Shown one piece after another: positions 18,587 through 27,700 of a DNA stretch of 64,000 bases. This DNA comes from Novosphingobium marinum (GTDB taxonomy: Bacteria; Pseudomonadota; Alphaproteobacteria; Sphingomonadales; Sphingomonadaceae), in the NCBI RefSeq assembly GCF_013408095.1, contig NZ_JACBZF010000001.1, positions 248,001 to 312,000 of the forward strand. Reading direction: 5' to 3'. Each line of letters begins with the position of its first letter. Positions within the stretch are counted from its first letter, which is position 1. The notes below the pieces were generated by a model. That model was not told where the DNA came from. It saw nothing but the letters and a program-made list of their open reading frames with translations, and did no database searches. Position numbers and translations under genes: made by a program.

Positions 18587-19462
18587 GTGACGAACCCGGA
18601 CGAGGGCACCTTCGATCCCGACCAGGCGGCCTTGCGCTGTGCGGCGCAGAGCGATGCCGCGCTGTGCACGATCGTGCGCCTCGACGGCAGCTTTTCCCGG
18701 CGGGTTGGAGCGCAGATCGCCATCCTTACGGACAGGACCTGCGTCGGCAGCCTTGCTGACGGATGCCTGGAAAGCGAGCTGGCGAGTCAGGCGGACGAGG
18801 CGCGCGCCAGGGCCGAGCCGCGCATCGTGCGCTACGGAGCCGGCTCCTCCATCGTCGATTTCCGGCTCCCTTGCGGCTCCGGCGTCGATATCCTGATCGA
18901 TCCCGAACCCGACCGCGACATGCTCGGAGATGCAGTGGCAAGGCTCGATGCGCGCGAGGCGGCGACGGTACCGTTGGCCGCTACGGGCGAGGGGCTGCTG
19001 GCCGAAAGGTCCTATGAGCCCTCGCTGCGGCTGGTGGTCCTCGGAGAAAGCCTGGAGGCGCGCGAACTCGACCGGCTGGCGAGGGCATACGGCATCGAGA
19101 CCGTTTGCCCCGAGCCGGGAAAGGACCTCGCGCTCGGTCGCAAGCCGGCGCTCTCTGCCGATGCGTGGACAGCCATCGTCCTGCTGTTCCACGACCACGA
19201 GTGGGAACGCGCGCTCCTCGACTGGGCGCTCGACACCACGGCGTTCTTCATCGGCGCGATCGGCGGCAAGGCATCGCGCGAGGCGCGGATCGCCATGCTG
19301 AGAGGGCAGGGGCGCGGGTCGGAAGAGATCGCGCGCGTCCGCGGCCCCGTCGGCCTTATCGGCCATACCCGCGACGCGCGCACGCTGGCGCTGTCGATCC
19401 TCTCGGAAGTCGTCGGGGCCTACGAAGGAATGCGCGGCAGGGCTGCCGACCGGCCTCAATAG
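18587..19462 (+). CDS. XdhC/CoxI-family protein
   Basis: XdhC-like proteins bind molybdenum cofactor and help mature xanthine dehydrogenase or aldehyde oxidase-type enzymes. The 291-residue product has the N-terminal XdhC domain (ALCTIVRLDGSFSRRVGAQ, GSLADGCLESELA, PCGSGVDILIDP) and the C-terminal Rossmann domain (LRLVVLGESLEARELDRLA, TAFFIGAIGGKASREAR). The GTG start at 18587 has GGAGA eight bases upstream. No molybdenum hydroxylase gene lies in the window, so the client must be elsewhere. It overlaps by seven bases the end of the convergent acyl-CoA dehydrogenase gene. Confidence 0.82.
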   Translation: MTNPDEGTFDPDQAALRCAAQSDAALCTIVRLDGSFSRRVGAQIAILTDRTCVGSLADGCLESELASQADEARARAEPRIVRYGAGSSIVDFRLPCGSGVDILIDPEPDRDMLGDAVARLDAREAATVPLAATGEGLLAERSYEPSLRLVVLGESLEARELDRLARAYGIETVCPEPGKDLALGRKPALSADAWTAIVLLFHDHEWERALLDWALDTTAFFIGAIGGKASREARIAMLRGQGRGSEEIARVRGPVGLIGHTRDARTLALSILSEVVGAYEGMRGRAADRPQ

Positions 19463-20622
19463 GACTTCGGCAGGCCGAGCACCTTCTCCGCGATGAAGTT
19501 CATGATCATCTCGGGGCTTACCGGCGTTATCACCGGCAGGATCGAATCGCGGAACAGCCGTTCCACCTGGTACTCCTTTGCGTACCCCATGCCGCCGTGC
19601 GTCATGACCGCGCGGGTGCAGGCATTGAAGCAGGCCTTGCCGCCAAGGAACTTCGCCGTGTTGGCCTCCGCGCCGCAGGGCATTCCGGCATCGTAGAGGT
19701 AGGCCGCGCGCATCGCCATCCAGAAGGCCGATTCAAGCTCCATCCAGTTTTCGGCAAGCGGGTGCGCGATGCCCTGGTTCTGGCCGATGGGTCGCCCGAA
19801 CACCACGCGCTCGCGAGCGTATTTCGCCGCGCGCTGAAGGGCGCCCTGGCCGAAGCCTATGGCCTCTACCGCGACGAGGATGCGCTCGGGGTTGAGGCTG
19901 TGCAGGATGCACTTGAAGCCTTCGCCCTCCGCGCCGATCCGGTCCTCCTCGGGAATGAAATAGTCGTCGATGAAGGTCAGGTTCGAATCGACGGCGTTGC
20001 GGCCCATCTTCGGAATCTTGGTGACCTGGATTTGCGTCTTGTCGAGGTCTGTGTAGAACAGCGTCATGCCGTCGGTCGGCTTCTTGCAGTCGGCCTTGGG
20101 CGTTGTGCGCGTGAGCAGGAGTATCTTGTTCGCCACCTGCCCCGTGGAGGTCCAGATCTTGCGCCCGCTGACCCGGTACCCGCCTTCCACCTTCTTGGCG
20201 AAGGTGCTGATGCTGGTGGTGTCGAGGCCAGCGTCGGGTTCGGTGACACCGAAGCAGGCCTTGTCGGTGCCGGCAATGAGCGGCGGCAGCATCCGGCGCT
20301 TCTGCTCGTCGTTGCCGTAGACGACGACCGCGTGCGGGCCGAACAGGTTGAGGTGCAGCGTGCTCGCCGCGTTGTAGCCGCCCGCACCCGAAGTGACCGT
20401 GTGCATCATGATCGCCGCTTCGGTGACGCCGAGCCCCGCGCCGCCAAGTTCTTCCGGCATGGTGATGCCCAGCCATCCGGCATCCGCCATCGCTCGGTGG
20501 AATTCCTCCGGGAAGCGCTCGTTTTCGCTCGCGTTCGACCAGTACTCGTCGTCGAACTTGTCGACGATCTTGCGAACCTCGTCCCTGATGGTCTCGTGAT
20601 CGGACGAAAGCTTGATTTCCAT
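19456..20622 (-). CDS. Acyl-CoA dehydrogenase (388 aa, 'LPKSY' subfamily, paralogue 1)
   Basis: This FAD enzyme of alpha,beta-desaturation of an acyl-CoA has the three-part fold: N-terminal helices (GWLGITMPEELGGAGLGVTEA), middle beta domain (FGVTEPDAGLDTTSI, GRKIWTSTGQVANK) and C-terminal helices (ARERVVFGRPIGQNQGI, MTHGGMGYAKEYQVERLFRDS). The canonical Glu motif near the C-terminus (usually EGT) reads ITPVSPE. A glutamate in LNPERILVAVEA sits where isovaleryl-CoA-type dehydrogenases carry their base. It ends GLPKSY. It is very similar along its whole length to the protein encoded at 39819-40985. The start is ATG 20622; a longer frame to 20709 runs through the upstream terminator and is rejected. 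Confidence 0.88.
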   Translation of the reverse strand: MEIKLSSDHETIRDEVRKIVDKFDDEYWSNASENERFPEEFHRAMADAGWLGITMPEELGGAGLGVTEAAIMMHTVTSGAGGYNAASTLHLNLFGPHAVVVYGNDEQKRRMLPPLIAGTDKACFGVTEPDAGLDTTSISTFAKKVEGGYRVSGRKIWTSTGQVANKILLLTRTTPKADCKKPTDGMTLFYTDLDKTQIQVTKIPKMGRNAVDSNLTFIDDYFIPEEDRIGAEGEGFKCILHSLNPERILVAVEAIGFGQGALQRAAKYARERVVFGRPIGQNQGIAHPLAENWMELESAFWMAMRAAYLYDAGMPCGAEANTAKFLGGKACFNACTRAVMTHGGMGYAKEYQVERLFRDSILPVITPVSPEMIMNFIAEKVLGLPKSY

Positions 20623-20646
20623 TGTCTGCTCCGGCGTCGAAAATGG

Positions 20647-20678
20647 AGGAACCGGCGGCGTTCGACCGCCGCCGGTTC
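20647..20678. terminator. Strong hairpin terminator after the TonB receptor gene
   Basis: A perfect 12-bp stem GGAACCGGCGGC / GCCGCCGGTTCC with an eight-base loop is followed on the minus strand by a T-rich tail (TCCATTTTCG). It lies between the TonB-receptor stop and the start of the acyl-CoA dehydrogenase on the same strand, so the two are probably separate transcripts or attenuated. Confidence 0.75.
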
Positions 20679-20705
20679 CCCTGATGTCGCTTGCGATTGT
20701 CGCGA

Positions 20706-23099
20706 TCAATAGCGGAACGTGGCCCGCAGCATGATCTCCCGTCCGCGGTTGATCGACGATACCGAGTCGCCGAGGACGCCCGGCACCGCTCCCGGCGCGG
20801 TACCGGTGAACGGCGCATCCGATGTACGCGTCCAGTAGTACTCCTCGGTCAGGTTCCGGCCGATCAGCGAGAGCGTGTAGCGGTCGTCGGCGGTTCCGAC
20901 CGAGATCGATCCGTTGACGAGCGTGTAGCTCGGCGAGCGCCCGCCCGGCGACGAAGTCGCGTCGGTGACGTAGCTGTCCGAGTACTGGACATCGCCGGTC
21001 AGCCCGATCTTGAGCGCACTCGACACTTCCTGCTCAAAGATGAAGCCCGCGCTTGCCGCCCATTCGGGGGTGCGGATCAGCTCGGTTCCCGACAGGTCCT
21101 GCGCAAGGATCGTCGCCCCGGTCTGGCGGCTCACCTGCGGTACGCACGGTACCGGCGAATTGGCGTTCTGGCCGCGATAGCAGTTGCCCTGGTAGTCGGT
21201 GTACTTGCCGTCGCTATAGGCGAGTGCGCCGAACAGTGTCAGCCCGTCGAGGCCGCGCGGCGAGAAGTCGAAGTCGAACTCGATGCCCTTGCTGCGTACG
21301 CTGCCCGCATTGGTCAGTCGCTGGATGACACCCTCGACCGTCACCTGAACCTGCAGGTCGGTGATCTCGTAGGTGTAGGCGGCAAGGCCGAGGCGAAGCT
21401 GGTTGTCGAAGGTAATCGCCTTCACGCCCGCTTCGAAACCGCGGACGATCTGGGGTTCGTAGGTCAGGTTCGTGGCGAAGTTTGTCGCGCCCGAGTTGAA
21501 GCCGCCCGACAGGAAGCCCTCCTTGTACGATCCGTACACCGTCAGGTTCGCGTTGGGGCGCCAGCTTAGCGTCGCTTCGGGCGACAGGTTCGAGAAGGTC
21601 CTGCTGTCGACGACAGGAGTGACGTCCACCATCCCGGTCGTGCGGCTCACGGGCGTCGCGCCGTTCGGGTCGCTGAGCAGGAAGTCGAGCTTCTTCTTCT
21701 CGTGTGAATAGCGCATGCCGCCGGAAAGCTCGACGGTCTCGGTCAGGTTGATCGAGGTCGACAGGAAGATCGACCAGGCGAAGCCGTCCTGCTGGAGAAG
21801 GTACTGGTTGACCTCCAGCGGGAAAACCGGCCCCGATCCCGGCGCGCCCAGGAACGTGTGCGAGCCGTTGGTGACTTCGCTGTCCTGGAGAAAGCCGCCG
21901 AAGACGAATTCGACCGGGCCGCCGAAGTTGGTGGTCAGCCGCAATTCCTGCGACAGTTCGGTGATGTCCATCCGGTTGAGGCTGGGAAGCAGTCCCGAAG
22001 GGACGTAGCTGGCGGTGAAGTTCCCGAGGTTTCGCAGGTAGACGTCGTAGTAGCCGGTCACCGAAGTCAGCGTCAGGCTGTCGTTGAGGTCGAGGTTCAT
22101 CACCAGCGAGCCGAGCAACTGTTCCTGGTTGAGGAACGTCGTGCCGTCCCCGAACTCGGGCGCGTATTCGTCGTAGCCCGGCCCGAGATCGGCGACCGAG
22201 ACCCGGTCGTCGGCGGTGCAATCGTCGATCGCGCCGTTCTGCGGCGAGCCCAGCGGACAATTGACGAACTGGACGTTGGCGGTCGAGGCATCGCCTGATC
22301 GCTCGCCGTAGGTGACCTTCAGGGTGGCGTCGAACGGCCCGCCGTTATCGAACTGGAGCGTGCCGCGAACGCCCCAGTCTTCCTGCTGCGGCATGCGGCG
22401 CGTGTTCGGCTGGAGCTGCGCGGAATCGGGGATGGTGTTGGTCACCCAGCCCTTCATGTCGGAATAGTAGCCGGCGACCCTGACGCCGAGGGAATCGGTT
22501 AGCGGTGCGGAGATGAACCCGTCGACCACCCATTCGCGCGCCTCGAACTCGTATCCCGCCGAAATCTTGGCCGCGAGGACGTCGGTCGGATCGGCGGTCC
22601 TGAGCGTGATAACGCCGCCCGGGCTGTTCTTGCCGTAGAAGAGCGCCTGCGGACCCTTGAGGACTTCGACCTGCTGCAGGTCAAACTCGCCCATGCGCCG
22701 GACCGAGGCACGCGCGACAGGAACGCCGTCGATGTTGAAGGAGACCGCCTGGTCGCCGAACGGGTTGGAGTCCGAAGCGCTGATGCCGCGCAGGGCGATC
22801 GAACCGCCCTGAACGGTGCCGCCGCCTTCGCCGACGACGAGCGCGGGCGTATTCGCTGCCAGTCCGTCGACATTGTCGATGCCGCGCTTCTCGAGGTTTT
22901 CGCCGGTGAATGCGGTAACGGCCACAGGCACGGAGATCAGCGTCTCGTTGCGCTTGCGGGCCGTGACGACGATTTCGGCTCCGGCCGCGGTTCGTTCGAC
23001 GAGGTCGCCCTGGGTGTTGTCCTGAGCCGCCGCCGGCACCGCAGCCGCCGCTGCGGCTATGGCAAGAAGCGAGCTCGAAAACCTGGCTGAATCCTTCAT
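20706..23099 (-). CDS. TonB-dependent outer-membrane receptor
   Basis: This 797-residue outer-membrane transporter imports a substrate using TonB energy. Residues 1-24 are a signal peptide (MKDSARFSSSLLAIAAAAAA, cleaved after VPAAAQ). A TonB-box-like EIVVTARKR follows, then the plug (QQVEVLKGPQALFYGKNSPGGVITLRT) and a beta-barrel that ends in the aromatic terminal signature ATFRY. The ATG at 23099 has GGAGAG upstream. Sphingomonads use many such receptors for aromatic, steroid and terpenoid substrates, and the placement next to acyl-CoA catabolic genes and an MFS porter suggests uptake of the pathway's substrate. It is divergent from the MFS gene across a 278-base regulatory gap. Confidence 0.92.
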   Translation of the reverse strand: MKDSARFSSSLLAIAAAAAAVPAAAQDNTQGDLVERTAAGAEIVVTARKRNETLISVPVAVTAFTGENLEKRGIDNVDGLAANTPALVVGEGGGTVQGGSIALRGISASDSNPFGDQAVSFNIDGVPVARASVRRMGEFDLQQVEVLKGPQALFYGKNSPGGVITLRTADPTDVLAAKISAGYEFEAREWVVDGFISAPLTDSLGVRVAGYYSDMKGWVTNTIPDSAQLQPNTRRMPQQEDWGVRGTLQFDNGGPFDATLKVTYGERSGDASTANVQFVNCPLGSPQNGAIDDCTADDRVSVADLGPGYDEYAPEFGDGTTFLNQEQLLGSLVMNLDLNDSLTLTSVTGYYDVYLRNLGNFTASYVPSGLLPSLNRMDITELSQELRLTTNFGGPVEFVFGGFLQDSEVTNGSHTFLGAPGSGPVFPLEVNQYLLQQDGFAWSIFLSTSINLTETVELSGGMRYSHEKKKLDFLLSDPNGATPVSRTTGMVDVTPVVDSRTFSNLSPEATLSWRPNANLTVYGSYKEGFLSGGFNSGATNFATNLTYEPQIVRGFEAGVKAITFDNQLRLGLAAYTYEITDLQVQVTVEGVIQRLTNAGSVRSKGIEFDFDFSPRGLDGLTLFGALAYSDGKYTDYQGNCYRGQNANSPVPCVPQVSRQTGATILAQDLSGTELIRTPEWAASAGFIFEQEVSSALKIGLTGDVQYSDSYVTDATSSPGGRSPSYTLVNGSISVGTADDRYTLSLIGRNLTEEYYWTRTSDAPFTGTAPGAVPGVLGDSVSSINRGREIMLRATFRY

Positions 23100-23233
23100 T
23101 GTCTCTCTCCCTCTCTGAAGCCCACCGCCTGTCTTGATCTCAAAGTTGCAGACGGGTCGCTTTCGATGACGTATTGTTGCCGCAAGACGGGGATTGCGGA
23201 AATCGCAGTTCGTCCAGCAAATGAGACCGAAAC

Positions 23234-23276
23234 GCCGAAGCAAGGGTTCGGCCTTCCAATGGCGCCCTGCCATTGG
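23234..23276. promoter_or_regulatory. Two adjacent inverted repeats in the TonB-receptor/MFS divergent promoter region
   Basis: GCCGAA-N7-TTCGGC (23234-23252) is followed three bases later by CCAATGG-N7-CCATTGG (23256-23276). Both are perfect inverted repeats with the same 7-base spacer. They lie 135-180 bases upstream of the receptor start and about 100 bases upstream of the MFS start. They could be operators for a dimeric regulator or hairpins in a long leader. Confidence 0.45.
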
Positions 23277-23377
23277 GATACTTGCCCCAGTCCGACGAAG
23301 AGGCGGGCAGACAAGAAAGCAAACGGGAGAGCGACATTGCGCGACGCGATCGACAGGCCCACGGGGCGCTGGTGCGT

Positions 23378-24652
23378 ATGGTGAGTGCGCCGGGAGCGAT
23401 GCCGGTGAATGCCGGTCGGTTCGCGCACCCTGCGTGGAGAATGCTGATTATCGCGTTCCTTGCGCAGAACTGCGCGATCGGGATGAATTTCGGTATCTAC
23501 GGCACGATCGTCGCCGCGCTTGAGGCAAATTACCAGACGTCGAGGGCGCTGGCCGCGTCGGGGCTGGCCGTCATGACCATGGTCATGGGGCTGCTGAGCC
23601 CGGTCGCGGGCGAACTGGTGCGACGATACTCGATCCGTACGCTGATGATCGCGGGCACGCTCGTTAACGCGGTCGGTTACGTGCTGCTCGCATTCGCGCC
23701 ATCCATCGAGGTGGTGCTGCTGATCTACGGGGCGGTGATCGGTCCCGGCGTCTGCCTGCTCGGCGTCATTCCCTCGTCCAGCCTGGTGTCCAACTGGTTC
23801 CTGGCCGGCAAGGGGCGGGCGCTCGGCTTCGTCAACATGCCCGTCTTCGTCGCGATCTTCCCGCTGCTGACGGCTCTCGTGCTCGAGCGCTTCGGGCTCG
23901 TCGGCGTGTTCCTGATGGCTGCGGCCATTTCGCTCCTCCTTGTCCTTGCCCTCGTGATGGTTGTCTCCTCACCGGGCGAGCGCGGGCTGAAACGCTATGG
24001 CGAGAGCGAAGGCGAGGCAGAGGCACAGAACGCGGGCGCGGACGCCGAAGGCCCGGTGCTGACGGGCCGGCAGATCAACGCCAGTCGCTCGTTCCAGGTG
24101 ATCTGGCTGGGCATCGGACTGCTGACGGCGGGCGGCGTGATGATGACGACGCACATCGTTCCGCTCGCACTCGACAAGGGGCTGGAACTGCCGGCGGCCT
24201 CGCTGCTCCTGTCCTCGTTCGGGGTATGCGCGGCGGCAGGTGCGCTGCTGTTCGGCTGGCTCGCGGACCGGATCGGCGGGCAGAAGGCGATCGTGGTGCA
24301 GGCATTCACCTGGACGCTCCCCTGGGCGGCGCTCCTGCTGCTGGGCGCGAGCGCCGCGCCGCTCATCATCGTGGCCGGCCTGCTCGGCCTCATATCGGGA
24401 GCCATCGTCGGACTGTGCGGCGTCGTCGTCTCGGCCTGGCTGGGATCGCAGAACTTTGCGGCGGCCATGGGCTACGTCTATTTCTACAAGGTACCTTTCC
24501 TGTTCGGCGCGGCGCCGCTGGCCGGGTACCTCTACGACCGGACGGGTGGGTACGACCTGCCCGTCATCATCCACATCGCGACGTTCGTATTCGTCGGTCT
24601 CATGTTCGCGTTCTTCCGGCCGCGGAAGATCGGCGATGCGGTGTCTTCTTGA
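23378..24652 (+). CDS. Major facilitator superfamily transporter
   Basis: This is a 424-residue inner-membrane porter of about 12 hydrophobic segments with a hydrophilic central loop (SPGERGLKRYGESEGEAEAQ, about residues 205-235). The MFS signature between helices 2 and 3 is degenerate (SPVAGELVRRYSIRTLM). The second-half copy GWLADRIGGQKAIV is clear. The start is uncertain: ATG 23378 is used, an ATG at 23399 is possible, and the frame is open to 23273. It resembles monocarboxylate/oxalate-type porters. It is divergent from the TonB receptor and lies 98 bases upstream of the carboxylic acid reductase, so it may move the pathway's acid or an exported product. Confidence 0.85.
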   Translation: MVSAPGAMPVNAGRFAHPAWRMLIIAFLAQNCAIGMNFGIYGTIVAALEANYQTSRALAASGLAVMTMVMGLLSPVAGELVRRYSIRTLMIAGTLVNAVGYVLLAFAPSIEVVLLIYGAVIGPGVCLLGVIPSSSLVSNWFLAGKGRALGFVNMPVFVAIFPLLTALVLERFGLVGVFLMAAAISLLLVLALVMVVSSPGERGLKRYGESEGEAEAQNAGADAEGPVLTGRQINASRSFQVIWLGIGLLTAGGVMMTTHIVPLALDKGLELPAASLLLSSFGVCAAAGALLFGWLADRIGGQKAIVVQAFTWTLPWAALLLLGASAAPLIIVAGLLGLISGAIVGLCGVVVSAWLGSQNFAAAMGYVYFYKVPFLFGAAPLAGYLYDRTGGYDLPVIIHIATFVFVGLMFAFFRPRKIGDAVSS

Positions 24653-24750
24653 AGACGATCGGTGCGATAGTGCCTGTGGCAATCGCCCGGCACGCCGGTA
24701 CCTTGAGCTTACAGATCAGAACAAGTCGAAATTCAACGGGATAGAAGAAG

Positions 24751-27700
24751 ATGGCTGCCGAATTCAATCAGGAACACCTCGTCGAACTGGCGAAGGCGCG
24801 CATGCAGTGGATGATGGAGAACGATCCCGAAATAAGGGCGCGCACCCCCAGGCCGGAAGTGACCGAAGCGATCAAGTCGCCCGGCCTGTCCTATCGCCAG
24901 ATCATCGAGACCGTCCTTCAGGGATACGCCGAACGGCCCGCGCTCGGTTCGCGGCGCTACGAGATCGAGACCGACAGGTCCGGCCGCGCAGTTCGCCGCT
25001 ATACCTCCGAATTCGACACGATAACCTATGCCGAACTCGAGCGCCGGATCCTCGGCATCGCCAGCCTGTGGCAGCACGACGGGAACCACGGCGCGAAGCC
25101 CGGCGACATGATCGCCTTCATCGCGTTTACCGGAGCGCAGATGGCGACGGTCGATCTCGCCTGCAACTGGGCGCAGACGGTGTCGGTCCCGCTCCAGGCG
25201 AACCTTCCCGCGCCGGACATGCGCGACATCCTTTCGGACATCGAGCCGCGCGTGCTTGCCGCCTCGATCGACAACCTCGAGCTTTCGGCGAACTACGCGC
25301 TCGACCAGGAGACGATTCACAGCCTTATCGTCCTCGATGCCGATGAACGGATCGACGAGGATCGCGAGGCGATCGCGGCGGCGAAGAAGAAGCTTGCCGA
25401 CGCAGGCGGCAGGGTCTCGCTCATCCTGTTCGAGGACGCGGTGGAGCTGGGCCACCGGCAGGCCTTCGAACCGCTTCCCGAGACCGGTTCCGACCACGTG
25501 TCGATGATCATGTACACGTCGGGCAGTACCGGTAAGCCCAAGGGAGCCATCATCCACGACCGGATCAGCTCGCAGTTCTGGAACGAGACCATCCCCGCCT
25601 ACGTGCCGTGCGTCCAGGTCGCCTACGCGCCGATGAACCATTTCATGGGCCGCAACATGGTGCACTCCACGCTGGCGCAGGGTGGTACGGCCTATTTCAC
25701 GCTGCGAAGCGACATGTCGACGCTGTTCGAGGATTTCCGCATCGCGCGTCCGACATCGATCCTGTTCATCCCGCGCGTGTGCGAACTCGTCTACCAGCAC
25801 TACCAGTCCGAAGTGCAGCGGCGCATCGCGCGGGGCGAGGACGAGGCCGAAGCGGACGCGGCGGTCCGGGCCGAGATGAAGAAGAACCACCTGGGCGACC
25901 GGCTTTGCGGCGGCGGCGTCGGATCCTCGCCCACCGCGCCCGAGGTGCGGCGCTTCATCGCAGAATGCTTCGAGATGCCCTTCATCGAGGGGTATGGCCA
26001 GACCGAGGCCGGCGCGGCGGCGATCACTTTCGCCAACCGCCTGACCGACTACATGGACACCGAGTATCGCCTCGTCGATGTTCCGGAGCTGGGTTACTTC
26101 ACGACCGACAAACCCTATCCGCGCGGCGAGCTCTACGTGAAGACCTGCAAGCTGTTCAAAGGCTATTACAAGCGGCCCGACATCACCGCGAAGGTCTTCA
26201 GCGAGGACGGTTTCCTGAAGACCGGCGACATCATGGAGCAGCGCGGTCCCGACCACCTCGTCTGGGTCGACCGCCGCGGGAACGTGATCAAGCTGAGCCA
26301 GGCCGAGTTCGTCGCGGTGGGGCCCCTCGAGACGACCTATCTCGGCAACAGCTCGCTGATCGAGCAGGCGTTCGTCTATGGCAGCGCCTACCGCTCCTAC
26401 CTGCTCTCCGTGGTCGTGCCCGACCTCGACGTGGCCCGCGCCATGCTCGGCATCGACGAGCCGACCGACGAACAGCTTCGCGAGATCGTGCTCAGCGAGT
26501 TCAAGAAGGTGGCGCGCAAGGCGGAGCTCAAGAATTTCGAGATTCCGCGCGACGTCCTCATCGAGCGCGAGCCGTTCAGTTACGAGAACGGGCTGCTGTC
26601 CAGCGCGCGCAAGCCGCTGCGCCCGAACATCCAGCGCAAGTACGTCGACAGGCTCGAGGCGATGTACGAGGAGATGGATCGCCAGCAGCAGGCCGAACTC
26701 GCGCGCCTGCGCGAGGGCGCCGAGGGGACGATCGCCCAGCGCGTCGCCGGTGCGTTCAAGGCCAACCTCGGCCTGGCCGCGATCGCCGAGGACAATCCGC
26801 GCAGCTACGGCGACCTTGGCGGGGATTCGCTCGGTGCCGTGGGGCTTTCGCTGCTGCTCGAAGAGATGTTCGAGGTGTCGGTCCCGGTCAGCGCGATCCT
26901 GCACCCGGCGGCGAGCGTCCAGTGGCTGTCCGACCTCGTCGAGAGAATGCAGTCGGGCGATGCCATCCAGATGCGCGATGTCCATCCCACGGAGGGCATA
27001 CTCGAGGCCTCGGATCTAAAGCTGCACATGTTCCTCGACGAGGACGAGCTGACCGCCGCGTCGGAGGCAAAGCCGCCCGCCTCGCAGGTGAAGAACGTCC
27101 TGCTTACCGGTGCGAACGGTTTCCTCGGCCGGTTCCTGTGCCTCGAATGGCTCGAGCACGCGGCGAAGCATGACGGGACCGTCTTCTGCCTTGCCCGCGG
27201 CAAGTCGCAGCCCGAGGCACGCCGGCGCCTTGAAGCCGCGTTCGACAAGGGCGATCCCGACCTGCTGGCGCGCTTCCGCGAACTGGCCGCAGATCACCTC
27301 GACGTGCTGTGCGGCGACCTTGCCGAGCCGAACCTCGGCCTCGACGCGGATACATACGCGATGCTTGCGCGCGAGGCAGATCAGATCGTCCATCCCGCGG
27401 CACTCGTGAACCACAGGCTTTCGTACGAGAACCTGTTCGCGCCCAACGTCGTCGGCACGGCAAGGCTCATCGCGCTGGCGCTCAAGACGCGGCAGAAGCG
27501 GTTTGATTATGTCTCGACGGTCGGTGTGCCGGCACTGTTGCCATCGCTTACCAGCGCGCCCGAGGGAACCGACGTGCGCGATGTTCCGGAGCCGGTCGGG
27601 CTGAGCGACAACTACGCGAACGGCTACGCCGCCAGCAAATGGGCGGGCGAAGTCCTGCTGCGCGAAGCCAATGCGGTCTTCGGATTGCCGGTCAACGTGT

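Noticed and set aside
24733..26985. 750-codon open frame antisense to the carboxylic acid reductase
   Set aside because: It is a codon-bias shadow of the reductase gene, with a low-complexity translation and no ribosome site or motif.
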